Assembly: GCA_021296135.1 (NCBI GenBank)
Contig: JAGWAZ010000004.1
Location: 1 to 55,323 of the forward strand
DNA: 55,323 nt
Origin: Chlorobiota bacterium
Lineage (GTDB): Bacteria > Bacteroidota > Ignavibacteria > OLB7
Direction of reading: 5' to 3'
A program made the translations under genes and the position numbers. The notes beneath the pieces are model-generated. The model had not been told where the DNA came from. It did no database searches and worked only from the letters and a program-made list of their open reading frames with translations. Every line of letters starts with the position of its first letter. Within the stretch, counting starts at the first letter, position 1. Of this stretch, positions 7,964 to 17,791 are shown piece by piece.

Positions 7964-10630
7964 ATGACAGGTCGATATCCGACAACAGCCTTTCGTTTTT
8001 TGGATAGTTTCGTGCGACAAGCAATTCTTAGTCTTATCTTGATTGCCGTTTCAGGCATCTCCCTCTACGCGCAGCAGCCCCGGAACTTCCTCTCCGTTCG
8101 GCCAGAACCCCAAGCTTCCGTTTTTGAATCTCTGACATCATCATCTGCCCGATCAGTGATCTCTCTTAATGGATCATGGGAATACTCTGATGATGATGGT
8201 GACACCTGGAGCCCTGTCGCTATCCCTTCATGCTACATGAGTTCAGAACGAATCAGGCTGCGAAGGAGTTTCAGAGTTCCCAAGGGGATGTTGATCAAGT
8301 ATCGCTGGGAATTGATTGGTTATGGGATACAATACAGTGGCAGCATTACGATCAACGGTGCGTTCATCGTTCAGCGAGAAGGTCTGATTCCCTTCAGGGC
8401 AAGCCTTCCGGAAGAAGTAGAGTTAAAAGAGAACAATGTTATTGAAGTGGAAGTCGATAATCGATTGGGTTATTCTGGAACCGTTCCCGGACGAAGACTT
8501 CCACTTGATGTTCGTACCTATGGAGGAATAATTCGGGATATTTTTCTTGTTGGAGTTCCAATAGTTCATATTGATGACGTAAAGATCCTTAGACAGAAGA
8601 ATGCGCAGGTCGTCTTTGATGTCAATGTCGTTTCAGGGTCTATGAGTGACCTTCGATACAGTGGAGGAGAGAGCCTTGGAGGTGGGTCAGGGAGGATTGG
8701 GGCAAATCAGGCAGAGTTTGACGTTGTCGTTGCTATCAAGTCAGTACCTCAAAATGATTCGGCTATAGCATCCGAAGCAGGACGTTCCGAGGGGAAGATA
8801 GTTCTACAGAGCAAGCGAAGCGAATCAATCAGGCTGACTCCAGCAATTCCCGGACCTTCGTTCTGGCAGCCAGGCTCTCCAAAGCTTTATACCGCTGTAA
8901 TTCAGGTTCGATATAAGGGGGCACTAATCGATGAGAAGGTGGTTCGCTTTGGGTATCGCAACATCAAGGCTCAGGGATCATGGATTTTGTTGAACGATTC
9001 TGCTGTTCGACTTAATGGCGTAGTCTATATCGAAGATTCAGAGAAGTATGGTGCTTCATTATCCTATAAGCAGATGCGTGAGGATGTTGAAGTAATTCGA
9101 GACCTCGGAATCAATATCGTTCGATTTATCGGCAGTGTACCCCATCCTTATTTGCTTGAATTATGTGATCGCTATGGTATAATGGCAATGATTGATATAC
9201 CATGCGGTGCTCCACCACCATTCCTTTTCGATAATGCCCAATACTTGAATCGCGCTCTTGAGCAAGCACGATATACGGTTGAGGCAACTCAGAAGTATAC
9301 ATCTGTTGTTGGTTATGGTGTCGGATTACCAATCGGAATTGATGCCGGAGATGGCAAGTCGTTTCTTGCTGCCATGAGAGAGATGCTCGATTCCCTGACT
9401 ACCGGGACACTCTTTTATGCTGTAGCGAGTAACTGGACAGACCCTGAACTTCGAGCCCTTGTTGACTTTGCCGGTGTTGCACAGTTGGATGGCAGTGTTG
9501 ACGAAGTGAAGATGCTGTTAAAGCAAGCCGTCGCTGCTACTGACGGACGCATGCCCGTTATGCTTATGGCCTTCGGCAAAATCGTTCGCATAGGAAACCA
9601 GAATGGATATTCAGATTCGATATCGACGCAGGCACAGGCAAAGTTCATCGGGGATGTCTATAGGCTGAGAGATGAAATTAGTATCGCCGGTCTCTGCTAT
9701 TGGTCGTTTGCAGACTACCGAACAGATCGCCCACTCCTGACCGTGAACAACGATGACCAGTATCTAATATCATCGGGGCTAACAACTCTCGATCGCCAGA
9801 TGCGAATTTCAGGTACTACACTTGGAGCTTTGTATACCGATCAGAAGGTGCCAGATTTGGCCATCGGAGAGTATACACCGCCATCAACCGTTCTGTTTAT
9901 TGTTCTTGGAATTGGTTGTGTAATTCTCTTCCTTTTCCTTATCAATAACTCACGCAGATTTCGGGAGAATGTCTTCCGTGCTTTGCTTCGTCCCTATAAT
10001 TTTTTTGCAGACATCAGAGATCAGCGAATCCTTTCTACAATCCAGACGACAATTCTTGCCCTTATCGTTGCTCTGACCTTTGCCGTCATTTTTACATCGC
10101 TCAGTTATTTCTACAGAATGAATGAGGCGTTCGACTTTGTGCTGAGCGCAGTAATTGTCTCCGACAGCATCAAGCAGACTATCGACTACATGATATGGAG
10201 ACCAGCGTTGGCGGTTATCGGGTTTACCGGGACATTTTTCCTTCTTCTGTTGTTTACTGCGGTGTGTATCAGGACAGGATCGATATTTATCCGCAATCGG
10301 ATTTTCTTTAATGATGCCTACGCTATTGCCGTTTGGGGAGCTTTGCCTGTACTATTATTAATACCGATTGCGATGATTCTTTATCGGTTGCTTGAACTCC
10401 CCAGCGTCGGTACCATTGCATTTCTCCTTGTGCTTGGAGTTATAGCCTGGATGATCTATCGGGTACTTCGAGGGACCTCGGTTGTTTATGACGTCCGTTC
10501 GTCAAAAATTTATGTCTATTCGATAGGTTCTCTCTTGGTCCTCGTAATGATTCTTATAGTGACTTCAGATAATATCTACGCAATGCTTAGCTATCTGAGA
10601 ATGGGGATTACTTCTTTGTATGGATTCTGA
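7964..10630 (+). CDS. GH2-fold protein lacking both catalytic acids, fused to a C-terminal membrane domain
   Basis: An 888-residue protein. Residues ~15-37 form a signal peptide or anchor. Residues ~65-185 match the GH2 sugar-binding (jelly-roll) domain: LNGSWEYSDDDG, RSFRVP, VEVDNR, TYGGIIRDI. An immunoglobulin-like segment runs to ~325, then a TIM-barrel-like part with the GH2 landmark GVVYIEDSEKYG and LGINIVRFIGSVPHPYLLELCDRYG. At the acid/base position, where active enzymes have NE, this protein reads VVGYGVGLPIG (~446-456). At the nucleophile position, where active enzymes have TE(F/Y)G, it reads LMAFGK (Ala536). The following IAGLCYWSFADYR aligns well, so this is loss of residues rather than misalignment. 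The last ~250 residues contain about six membrane segments resembling a Yip1-type domain. It may bind glycans at the envelope rather than cleave them; that is inference. Confidence 0.75.
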   Translation: MTGRYPTTAFRFLDSFVRQAILSLILIAVSGISLYAQQPRNFLSVRPEPQASVFESLTSSSARSVISLNGSWEYSDDDGDTWSPVAIPSCYMSSERIRLRRSFRVPKGMLIKYRWELIGYGIQYSGSITINGAFIVQREGLIPFRASLPEEVELKENNVIEVEVDNRLGYSGTVPGRRLPLDVRTYGGIIRDIFLVGVPIVHIDDVKILRQKNAQVVFDVNVVSGSMSDLRYSGGESLGGGSGRIGANQAEFDVVVAIKSVPQNDSAIASEAGRSEGKIVLQSKRSESIRLTPAIPGPSFWQPGSPKLYTAVIQVRYKGALIDEKVVRFGYRNIKAQGSWILLNDSAVRLNGVVYIEDSEKYGASLSYKQMREDVEVIRDLGINIVRFIGSVPHPYLLELCDRYGIMAMIDIPCGAPPPFLFDNAQYLNRALEQARYTVEATQKYTSVVGYGVGLPIGIDAGDGKSFLAAMREMLDSLTTGTLFYAVASNWTDPELRALVDFAGVAQLDGSVDEVKMLLKQAVAATDGRMPVMLMAFGKIVRIGNQNGYSDSISTQAQAKFIGDVYRLRDEISIAGLCYWSFADYRTDRPLLTVNNDDQYLISSGLTTLDRQMRISGTTLGALYTDQKVPDLAIGEYTPPSTVLFIVLGIGCVILFLFLINNSRRFRENVFRALLRPYNFFADIRDQRILSTIQTTILALIVALTFAVIFTSLSYFYRMNEAFDFVLSAVIVSDSIKQTIDYMIWRPALAVIGFTGTFFLLLLFTAVCIRTGSIFIRNRIFFNDAYAIAVWGALPVLLLIPIAMILYRLLELPSVGTIAFLLVLGVIAWMIYRVLRGTSVVYDVRSSKIYVYSIGSLLVLVMILIVTSDNIYAMLSYLRMGITSLYGF

Positions 10631-10654
10631 TAATGTTTGCCCCTTAGTCTTTCC

Positions 10655-10909
10655 CTAAAGATGGGAGAGAGAATCCGAGTCCCAAACATCTGTGGAATTA
10701 TGAAGGGATTGAGTATAGCGACGTCGAGCTATCAAGTATCTGATGCCAACTGTTCGAAGACCAATTATTGCGATACCAATACCTAACCCTATCAAGCGGA
10801 GCAATAGAACAACCAACAGGATCAGAACAAGCACGACAATTGTAGTGATAATCTATCGAATGAAAGGATTTCTGACTTCTTTACCGTTTACAATAATGCG
10901 GGATTTCAT
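10655..10909 (-). pseudogene. Small one-TM membrane-protein gene interrupted by an in-frame TAG
   Basis: Read from ATG at 10909 on the minus strand, the frame gives MKSRIIVNGKEVRNPFIR, a TAG (10853-10855), then IITTIVVLVLILLVVLLLRL, continuing GIGIAIIGLRTVGIRYLIARRR and a polar tail, with a stop at 10655. Both parts look like one protein: a short polar N-terminus, a strong transmembrane segment, then a glycine-bearing hydrophobic stretch and a basic stop-transfer sequence. A single TGG-to-TAG change would explain the break. Other genes here stop at TAG, so read-through by a changed code is unlikely. No clear ribosome binding site is visible. Alternatives are a sequencing error or two chance frames. 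The same interval fills the gap between the GH2-like gene and smc, where I see no + strand gene. Confidence 0.4.
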
Positions 10910-10966
10910 AACGATTGAACAACAGCATTGAGCATAGAGTTAACGCTCTTCTGAAGAATATCAGCT

Positions 10967-13900
10967 ATGTATTTATCCAAACTTGAACTTGTTGGCTTCA
11001 AGTCATTTCCAAAAAAAACTGTCCTCCGATTTGATGAAGGAGTCACAGCGATTGTGGGCCCAAACGGGTGTGGGAAATCAAATATCATCGATGCTATCCG
11101 CTGGGCAATCGGAGAACAACGTGCATCTGTTCTTCGCTCAGATAAGATGGAGAACGTGATTTTCAATGGTACCGGACAACGCAAGCCTCTGGGTATGGCA
11201 GAGGTCTCGCTAACAATTCAAAATACAAAGGGGATTCTACCAACCGAGTATAGTGAAGTGACTGTTGCGCGCAGGCTCTTCCGCAATGGTGACTCTGAGT
11301 ATCTGTTGAACAAGGCGCAGTGTCGGCTGAAAGACATTGTAGAACTGTTTATGGATACCGGTATGGGAGCCAATGCCTATTCGGTAATAGAGCTGAAGAT
11401 GATCGAGACAATTCTCTCAGATCGTACCGGTGATCGACGCCAACTCTTTGAAGAGGCTGCAGGCGTAACCCGCTACAAGCAACGGAGAAAGGAGGCATTG
11501 CGAAAGCTTGAGGCGACTCAAGGTGATCTTGAGCGTGTCAACGATATTCTCCGTGAAGTACGGAAAAAAGTAAACTCGCTTGAGCGGCAGGCTGGCAAGG
11601 CTGAGGAGTATAAAAAGCTTGATGAAGAGCGAAAGACTCTCGATATCGAGTTACTCGAACGTGAGTATAGTGCTACGCTTGATAGAGTAGTTCCACTCGA
11701 AGAGAAGCTCAAGGAAGCGCGTACCACACGATCCCATCTTGATGAGCAGCTTGCAAAGGAAGAGTTAATGCTACGTGAGCTCGAACAAGAGCAGACCGAG
11801 ATCGAGACTGCTTTAGCTGAAGCAAACAAGAACCTTGCTGCAATTACCGATCGTATTGCACAAATTGAACGAGAACGTGCTGTTGCCAGAGAACGCCGTA
11901 ATGCCTTGCACAATGCTACTGAGCGTGCACAACGGGATACTGAAGAGGCGCAAGGTGCAATTAAAGCCTTGCGGCAAGATCAAACCGAGATAGAACAGTC
12001 GTTGTTGGAAATTCGGGAGCAGCTTCGCGAAGCAGGGTATGGGTTTGATGAACTTGAGGAACGTTTGGCTCGTGAGGCTGAAGAATTGCAGAAACGCAAG
12101 CAACGAGTCCGTGGGTCGCAGGAGGAGGTTGTCGGTGTGATGAATCGCACCGGGGAGCTTCGAGGTGAAGAGGAGCGCACCCTCTCCCGTAAAGAGGCTA
12201 TCGAGACGCAGTTGGAACGCTATGATGCTGACGATGTTGAAACACGACATGAGCGAGATCGTGCAACAAATACTATCAATGAGCTCAACGCTGAGGTTGC
12301 CGAAGCTCATAGGGCATTACAAACTGCACGTGAGACTTTTACCGAAGCTCAACACCGGAAAACTCAGCTTCGCAAGACAATAGATGAACGAGCTGGTCAC
12401 ATTGCTGACCTTAGAGATGAGATTACCTCACGCCAATCGCGGGTTGAGTTTCTTACCAGCCTGGTCGATCAGGATGAGGCTGTCCGCTTTCTCGTCTCGG
12501 CAGAAGATTGGAGTGAATCGGAACGCCGTACTGTCTCCGATCTGCTTGCAACCGATGCAGAATATGTGGCTGCAGTTACGGCTGCTTTGGGAGAGGCAGG
12601 AGGATATCTTGTTGTTCCCTCCTTTCATCATGCTGCTCGGGGTATGCAACTCCTTGCAAACGGCATGAAAGGAAAAGCCACGTTCGTGTGTCTTGATCGA
12701 CTTCCGATTGCCAGCAGCAATGATGTTCCCGTATCTGGTCTCGGCATCGTCGGACGGGCCGCTGACCTCTGTCGTTCGGATGCGAGCTACGATAATCTAC
12801 GTCACTATCTACTGGGCAACACGATTATCGTGCAGTCAGTTGAAGATGCAATCCGTGTTACTGAGCAGAGGCGTGCAGAACAGGCTGTATCGCTGGATGG
12901 TGTTCTTGTCCGCTCAGGTGGGGTGGTTCGTGGAGGAGGAAGTGACGATAAGGAGGCAAGCATAATTGGTCGTAAGGATCAGATTGAACTGCTGACAAGG
13001 GAAATCAATGAACTGAATGAGAAACTTCGTCAGCTGCGTGAAGAAGTCAATCAGTTAACGGAGCAGCATGATCGCATCGACCTCGGCCGGCTCTCGGACG
13101 GAACTCAGCAGGCTCAACATACCGTTGGGCTGCTGGAGAAACGCCTTGCTCAGGCCGAATACGAACGTGACCATGCTGATGAAATCCTGATTCAGCATCA
13201 AGAGGAGCGTGAGCAAGGCTTAAACGAATTGAAGGATCTGGAGCTGAAGTTGGCCGGAATTACTCCTCGACGCGAGGCTTTGCTCCAGGAGAAGTCGGAA
13301 TTGGAGCAAAAGGTGGTGGCATTGGGGGAAGAGCTTGAGGCCTACGAGGCTTCCTATGCGGAGTTGAACGCAGAGTTGAACTCTCGAAAAATCGTGCTGG
13401 TCGAGTTACAAGGGGAAGAGAGAAATGCTCGTCAGGAGATTGAGCGTATCCAACGGGATCGGGAGACTGCCGAAGCGACAATAAAACGGGCTGAGAACGA
13501 GGTTCGAGATGCTTACGAGAGTATCGAGCAGCTTACAACCGCATTGAAAGAGTTCGATGAGCGGATTGTCGAGTTTACCGGTCAATTAGCGGAAGCACGT
13601 GAAACCCATCAGAAAATATCCGAAGCACAAAAAACTAAGAGAGCGGAGGTTTCCCGCCATGCCGATACTCTTCGCGAGGAACGAAAGGGATATGAAGATT
13701 CCGTTGAATTGGCTCATAAACTGGAAATTAAGATCGGCGAGTTAAAAGCAAGGGCTGAGAGTCTGGTGGTACGAGCGCTGGAAGAGCTTGAACTGCAGTT
13801 GGAACGGAAGGTATACGATGAAGAGGCGTTGGTTTCACTTAGCGAGTTGCGCGAGCGCTTCCGAGAGATCAAGGGGAGGGTCAAGATGCTGGGGAATGTC

Positions 13901-14542
13901 AACTTGCTGGCATATGAGGAGTGGCAAACCGAAAAAGAACGATTCGAGTTCTTGCAAGGACAGGTTTCCGATCTGACAAAGGCGGAGAATGATCTTGTGA
14001 AGATGATAAACGAGATCAACGAGACTGCGCAGAGGCAGTTTCTGGAGACTTTTGAGAATATCCGAACAAATTTCCGCGATCTTTTCCAGAGTCTCTTCCA
14101 TGAAGGGGATGAAGCGGATTTGATAATCGAGGATGGCACGGACGATCTCCTGGAGGCTCGCATTGAAATTATAGCCAAGCCCAAGGGTAAGCGACCGCAT
14201 TCGATCGATCTACTTTCTGGTGGAGAGAAGACGTTGACGGCAATTGCCCTTCTCTTCTCAATTTATCTCGTCAAGCCTTCACCCTTCTGCATCCTCGATG
14301 AGGTTGACGCACCGTTGGATGATGCTAATATCGAGCGTTTTATCCGGCTTATCCGCAAGTTCGATCAGGACACACAATTCATTATTGTCACACATAACAA
14401 GAAAACGATGGTTGCTGCTGATGCATTCTTTGGTGTTACACAGCAAGAAGATGGTGTTTCACGAATACTACGTAACACATTCCTGAAACATACTGACGAA
14501 GAGATGAGGGTTGAAGAGAATGCGTCGGTGGCTTCTTTATGA
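10967..14542 (+). CDS. smc: Chromosome segregation protein SMC
   Basis: A 1191-residue SMC ATPase, the normal family length. It organises and compacts the chromosome as a dimer with the ScpAB subunits (not in this window). The N-terminal head has FKSF and Walker A GPNGCGKSN (residues 31-39). Long coiled coils flank a hinge around residues 500-660. The C-terminal head carries the signature LLSGGEKTL (~1082) and Walker B FCILDEVDAPLDDANIERF (~1106). The ATG at 10967 begins the conserved MYLSKLELVGFKSFPKKT. No strong ribosome binding site is visible. It is followed after 125 bp by tRNA-Tyr. Confidence 0.97.
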   Translation: MYLSKLELVGFKSFPKKTVLRFDEGVTAIVGPNGCGKSNIIDAIRWAIGEQRASVLRSDKMENVIFNGTGQRKPLGMAEVSLTIQNTKGILPTEYSEVTVARRLFRNGDSEYLLNKAQCRLKDIVELFMDTGMGANAYSVIELKMIETILSDRTGDRRQLFEEAAGVTRYKQRRKEALRKLEATQGDLERVNDILREVRKKVNSLERQAGKAEEYKKLDEERKTLDIELLEREYSATLDRVVPLEEKLKEARTTRSHLDEQLAKEELMLRELEQEQTEIETALAEANKNLAAITDRIAQIERERAVARERRNALHNATERAQRDTEEAQGAIKALRQDQTEIEQSLLEIREQLREAGYGFDELEERLAREAEELQKRKQRVRGSQEEVVGVMNRTGELRGEEERTLSRKEAIETQLERYDADDVETRHERDRATNTINELNAEVAEAHRALQTARETFTEAQHRKTQLRKTIDERAGHIADLRDEITSRQSRVEFLTSLVDQDEAVRFLVSAEDWSESERRTVSDLLATDAEYVAAVTAALGEAGGYLVVPSFHHAARGMQLLANGMKGKATFVCLDRLPIASSNDVPVSGLGIVGRAADLCRSDASYDNLRHYLLGNTIIVQSVEDAIRVTEQRRAEQAVSLDGVLVRSGGVVRGGGSDDKEASIIGRKDQIELLTREINELNEKLRQLREEVNQLTEQHDRIDLGRLSDGTQQAQHTVGLLEKRLAQAEYERDHADEILIQHQEEREQGLNELKDLELKLAGITPRREALLQEKSELEQKVVALGEELEAYEASYAELNAELNSRKIVLVELQGEERNARQEIERIQRDRETAEATIKRAENEVRDAYESIEQLTTALKEFDERIVEFTGQLAEARETHQKISEAQKTKRAEVSRHADTLREERKGYEDSVELAHKLEIKIGELKARAESLVVRALEELELQLERKVYDEEALVSLSELRERFREIKGRVKMLGNVNLLAYEEWQTEKERFEFLQGQVSDLTKAENDLVKMINEINETAQRQFLETFENIRTNFRDLFQSLFHEGDEADLIIEDGTDDLLEARIEIIAKPKGKRPHSIDLLSGGEKTLTAIALLFSIYLVKPSPFCILDEVDAPLDDANIERFIRLIRKFDQDTQFIIVTHNKKTMVAADAFFGVTQQEDGVSRILRNTFLKHTDEEMRVEENASVASL

Positions 14543-14667
14543 TGTACCGGAAAAGTCCAATTCCATCTTTTCGTAAAAATCTTTGACTGATGTACATTTC
14601 TCTCCAAAGAATAGCTATATTTTCAAGCTATGTTGTTGAGCGCATCTCATATGTGCTCATTGCAACC

Positions 14668-14750
14668 GGGCAGGTACCGAAGTGGTTAAACGGGGCAGAC
14701 TGTAAATCTGCTGGCTTGGGCCTACGGAGGTTCGAATCCTTCCCTGCCCA
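14668..14750 (+). tRNA. tRNA-Tyr (GTA)
   Basis: An 83-base class II tRNA. The acceptor arm GGGCAGG pairs with CCTGCCC with discriminator A. The anticodon loop CTGTAAA gives GTA. A long variable arm and the GGTTCGAATCC T-arm are present. CCA is not encoded. Confidence 0.95.
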
Positions 14751-14968
14751 CGTCGGACAATAGTTCTGCAATACTTGTTCTTTCGCATACGGTTTTGGAG
14801 TCGAGCCACGTTATCTATGACTTCATCATTTAACAGGATGGAGTCACTGCTACCGTTCGTCCAACATAGATTTCCCTAAGAAAGTTACTGGTACACGCGG
14901 GAGTCGCTCGTCATCATGCAGGCATAGTTCTCTATGACATAGCCACTACAATGATCTCTTTGCGGCCT

Positions 14969-15041
<73 letters not shown>

Positions 15042-15077
15042 CTCAGGAGCATTTGAGATGACCTGCAGGTCATTCAA

Positions 15078-15150
15078 GCGGGGGTAACTCAATTGGTAGA
15101 GTCACAGCCTTCCAAGCTGTTGGTTGCGGGTTCGAGTCCCGTCTCCCGCT
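15078..15150 (+). tRNA. tRNA-Gly (TCC)
   Basis: A 73-base tRNA. The acceptor GCGGGGG pairs with CTCCCGC (one G-T pair). The anticodon loop CTTCCAA gives TCC. It lies 36 bp after tRNA-Thr, probably co-transcribed. Confidence 0.95.
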
Positions 15151-15315
15151 CTTTGATTGCCGATCGACTGGCAATTTGGGGTTGTTAGAGATCACACTGA
15201 TTCCCGCTCAACGGATCGCTTTGTCTTCAAACCTTTTTACAATCCATACAATGATTGAACCATGTCAGTTATCCTCTACAGGCTCTGTAGAATGGCATGA
15301 CTCATCTTGTGTGAT

Positions 15316-15388
<73 letters not shown>

Positions 15389-15482
15389 CTTTTGACACCA
15401 TGGTATTGAGGTCAAAGCGTTTCGAGCTTTTGGTTCTGGCAAAACGTCTGATTGTTTAATTCTTCAGTTACGGAAGATTGAT

Positions 15483-15674
15483 ATGAGTAACAATATAGCC
15501 GGATTTATCAAGGAAGTTGGCAATGAGATGAAGAAGGTCTCCTGGCCGAATAAGGAGCAGCTTCAAGAAGCAACCATTGTTACGCTCTTGGTCTGTGCGA
15601 TCATCACAATCTTCGTTTTTCTCATAGACAGAGCCTTCTCGTTGATCGTTGATACCATTTTCAGCCTTGTATAG
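15483..15674 (+). CDS. secE: Preprotein translocase subunit SecE
   Basis: A 63-residue, single-membrane-span SecE of the short type that clamps SecY in the inner-membrane translocon. The family motif EVGNEMKKVSWPNKEQLQEAT precedes one transmembrane helix (residues ~32-55). Position between tRNA-Trp and nusG is the classic arrangement. Confidence 0.95.
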   Translation: MSNNIAGFIKEVGNEMKKVSWPNKEQLQEATIVTLLVCAIITIFVFLIDRAFSLIVDTIFSLV

Positions 15675-15744
15675 AGGGTATCGGTTCTAAGACGGAATTG
15701 AGCTGGAACCCCGTAGAGAACAGAATTGTCATTATTGATACTCA

Positions 15745-16299
15745 ATGAAGGATCACGATAACAACATAGAGAAACGGTGGTATGCACTGAGAATTTTTTC
15801 CGGCCATGAGACTCGTGTGCTTCAGCTTCTTGAGAATGAACTCGAACGCCTTGGACTCCTTGAGTTTGTGCCACAGATCATTATACCTCAGGAAAAGGTG
15901 TTTGAGGTTCGTGATGGCAAAAAGCGGACCCGGATGAAGAATTTTCTGCCAGGATACTTGTTGATTGAGGCTATCCTGACGAAGAAAGTGATTGATGTTA
16001 TACAGAATACTCCTTCAGTGATGAGTTTTCTTGGCAGGAAGAATGAACCGGAACCGCTGCAAGGTCATGAGGTCAGACGGATACTCGATCGAATGGAAGA
16101 ACGGAAACATGTTGAGATGATAGTTGAGGCGTTCGAGGTAGGTGATCCGGTGAAAGTTATAGATGGGCCGTTTAACAACTTTTCTGGTGTTGTTCGTGAG
16201 GTCAATAACCAGAAACAAAAGCTTAAGGTGGAAGTCTCGATCTTTGGACGGAAGACGCCTGTTCTTCTTGATTACACGCAGATAGAGATAGAGCGGTAA
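15745..16299 (+). CDS. nusG: Transcription termination/antitermination protein NusG
   Basis: A 184-residue NusG that binds RNA polymerase and couples it to Rho or the ribosome. The N-terminal NGN domain begins RWYALRIFSGHETRV and contains MKNFLPGYLLIE. The C-terminal KOW domain is GDPVKVIDGPFNNFSGVVREV (from ~131). It lies 70 bp after secE. The start ATG at 15745 lacks a clear ribosome binding site. Confidence 0.96.
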   Translation: MKDHDNNIEKRWYALRIFSGHETRVLQLLENELERLGLLEFVPQIIIPQEKVFEVRDGKKRTRMKNFLPGYLLIEAILTKKVIDVIQNTPSVMSFLGRKNEPEPLQGHEVRRILDRMEERKHVEMIVEAFEVGDPVKVIDGPFNNFSGVVREVNNQKQKLKVEVSIFGRKTPVLLDYTQIEIER

Positions 16300-16385
16300 C
16301 AAAAATGAAGTTCATGTAGATCATCGGGAAGGATCACGCGTGGCGTCGACCCGAAACCAGACCACAAACGACTAATTCTATATTT

Positions 16386-16811
16386 ATGGCAAAGAAATTA
16401 CTCGGATCGTTCAAGCTACAGATTCCTGCCGGCCAAGCCTCAATGGCTCCGCCGGTCGGCCCTGCCTTTGGTCAGCGTGGTTTGAATGGTATGGAATTTG
16501 TCAAGCAGTTCAATGCCAAGACGCAAAAAGATGGTGGTATACTGATACCTGTGATTGTCAGTTTTTACTCCGATAAAAGCTTCTCTTTTATTGTGAAGAG
16601 TCCTCCGGCTTCAGTATTGATTCTCAAGGCTGCCAATCTTCAAAAAGGTTCCCTTGAATCGAATCGAACTAAAGTCGGAAAGGTCAAAAAGGCACAGCTG
16701 GCAGAGATTGCTGAAATCAAGAAAGACGATTTGAACTGCGATTCTGTCGAGAGTGCTGTTTCGATGTTAGCGGGAACAGCCAGGTCAATGGGAGTGAACG
16801 TCGAGGACTGA
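16386..16811 (+). CDS. rplK: 50S ribosomal protein L11
   Basis: 141 residues, the standard length of L11, which binds the GTPase-centre region of 23S rRNA. It has the conserved [22 protein letters not shown] at residues ~13-34 and the C-terminal rRNA-binding domain ending in [10 protein letters not shown]. It lies 86 bp after nusG in the usual order. Confidence 0.97.
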   Translation: MAKKLLGSFKLQIPAGQASMAPPVGPAFGQRGLNGMEFVKQFNAKTQKDGGILIPVIVSFYSDKSFSFIVKSPPASVLILKAANLQKGSLESNRTKVGKVKKAQLAEIAEIKKDDLNCDSVESAVSMLAGTARSMGVNVED

Positions 16812-16917
16812 ACAAGGCGACAAGCGTAAACCTTAGCGATGAACAAACAGAGATCATAGCTGAGGATCAGAGACAACAGATCCTGGTCTTCATCAAAGAT
16901 GTAGGGATTCAATACAG

Positions 16918-17631
16918 ATGTCAAAGCACAGTAAACGATACCATACTATGGCGAAACGGGTCGAGCGTAACCACGCATATCCTCTGAGAGACGCGATCCA
17001 ACTTATCAAGGAGAATGCAACGGCGAAGTTCGATGAATCTGTCGATATCGCTGTTCGTCTCGGCGTCGATCCACGCAAGGCAGATCAAAACATCCGTGGT
17101 ACAGTCTCTTTGCCGCACGGAAGCGGAAAGAGCGTCCGGGTTCTTGTTGTCACAAAAGAGGCTGCCCATGTCGAAGCAACCGACGCAGGGGCAGACTTTG
17201 TTGGGTACAAGGATATGCTTGAGAAAATCCAAGGGGGATGGACCGATTTTGATGTTCTCGTCGCTTCGCCCGATGTGATGGGCGATCTCGGCAAACTGGG
17301 GCGTATTCTTGGGCCAAGAGGATTGATGCCGAACCCGAAAGCCGGCACCGTCACGAGTGACATTGCTATCGCTGTTAAGGAGGTAAAGGCCGGAAAGATT
17401 GAATTCCGTGTTGACAAGACAGGTGTTGTTCACGCTTCAATCGGCAAGGCCTCTTTTGATCAGCAAAAGATTGCCGAGAATGTTCGCGCTTTCATGAACA
17501 CGATTGTTCAAGCGCGCCCTCAGCGGGCTAAAGGTCGCTATATCAAAGGAGTGACCATCAGTTCTACGATGGGGCCTGGTGTTACAATCGACGCCTCGCA
17601 CATTTCGGATCCTGATGAAGTCGCTGCCTGA
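16918..17631 (+). CDS. rplA: 50S ribosomal protein L1
   Basis: 237 residues. The start MSKHSKRY is the typical L1 opening and fixes the ATG at 16918. Conserved segments include LGVDPRKADQNIRGTVSLPH and GRILGPRGLMPNPKAGTVT. L1 forms the stalk at the ribosome E site and in many bacteria represses its own operon. The 106 bp before it contain no gene. Confidence 0.97.
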   Translation: MSKHSKRYHTMAKRVERNHAYPLRDAIQLIKENATAKFDESVDIAVRLGVDPRKADQNIRGTVSLPHGSGKSVRVLVVTKEAAHVEATDAGADFVGYKDMLEKIQGGWTDFDVLVASPDVMGDLGKLGRILGPRGLMPNPKAGTVTSDIAIAVKEVKAGKIEFRVDKTGVVHASIGKASFDQQKIAENVRAFMNTIVQARPQRAKGRYIKGVTISSTMGPGVTIDASHISDPDEVAA

Positions 17632-17740
17632 ATGGTAGCCAGCTAGAGTTGTTATTGATATTACGCACTCATTCTATAGATCAACTGAGACATCCTGACG
17701 ACTTGCTTCTCATTGTGTCGTCATAGGTCAACGGTGAGAT

Positions 17741-17770
17741 AGTTGCCGCCTGAAAGACAGGCGGGATCAA
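17741..17770 (+). promoter_or_regulatory. Possible L10-type leader hairpin upstream of rplJ
   Basis: CCGCCTG (17746-17752) pairs perfectly with CAGGCGG (17758-17764) around an AAAGA loop, within the 160-base untranslated stretch before rplJ. L10(L12)4 binding leaders occur at this position in many bacteria. I cannot match the full consensus, so the functional call is tentative. Confidence 0.4.
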
Positions 17771-17791
17771 GGAACAACAATAACCAGTTCC

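Noticed and set aside
10853-10855. Reassigned TAG or pyrrolysine-type read-through in the small membrane gene
   Set aside because: TAG ends several clear genes here (for example punA and the PorV-like gene), and no supporting machinery is visible.
10743-10931. 62-residue frame on the + strand
   Set aside because: Composition is unlike a protein and it is antisense to a much more convincing minus-strand frame.
16921-17433. Long minus-strand frame inside rplA
   Set aside because: A shadow frame of a well-conserved ribosomal protein gene; the same applies to other long antisense frames within rpoB, rpoC and smc.
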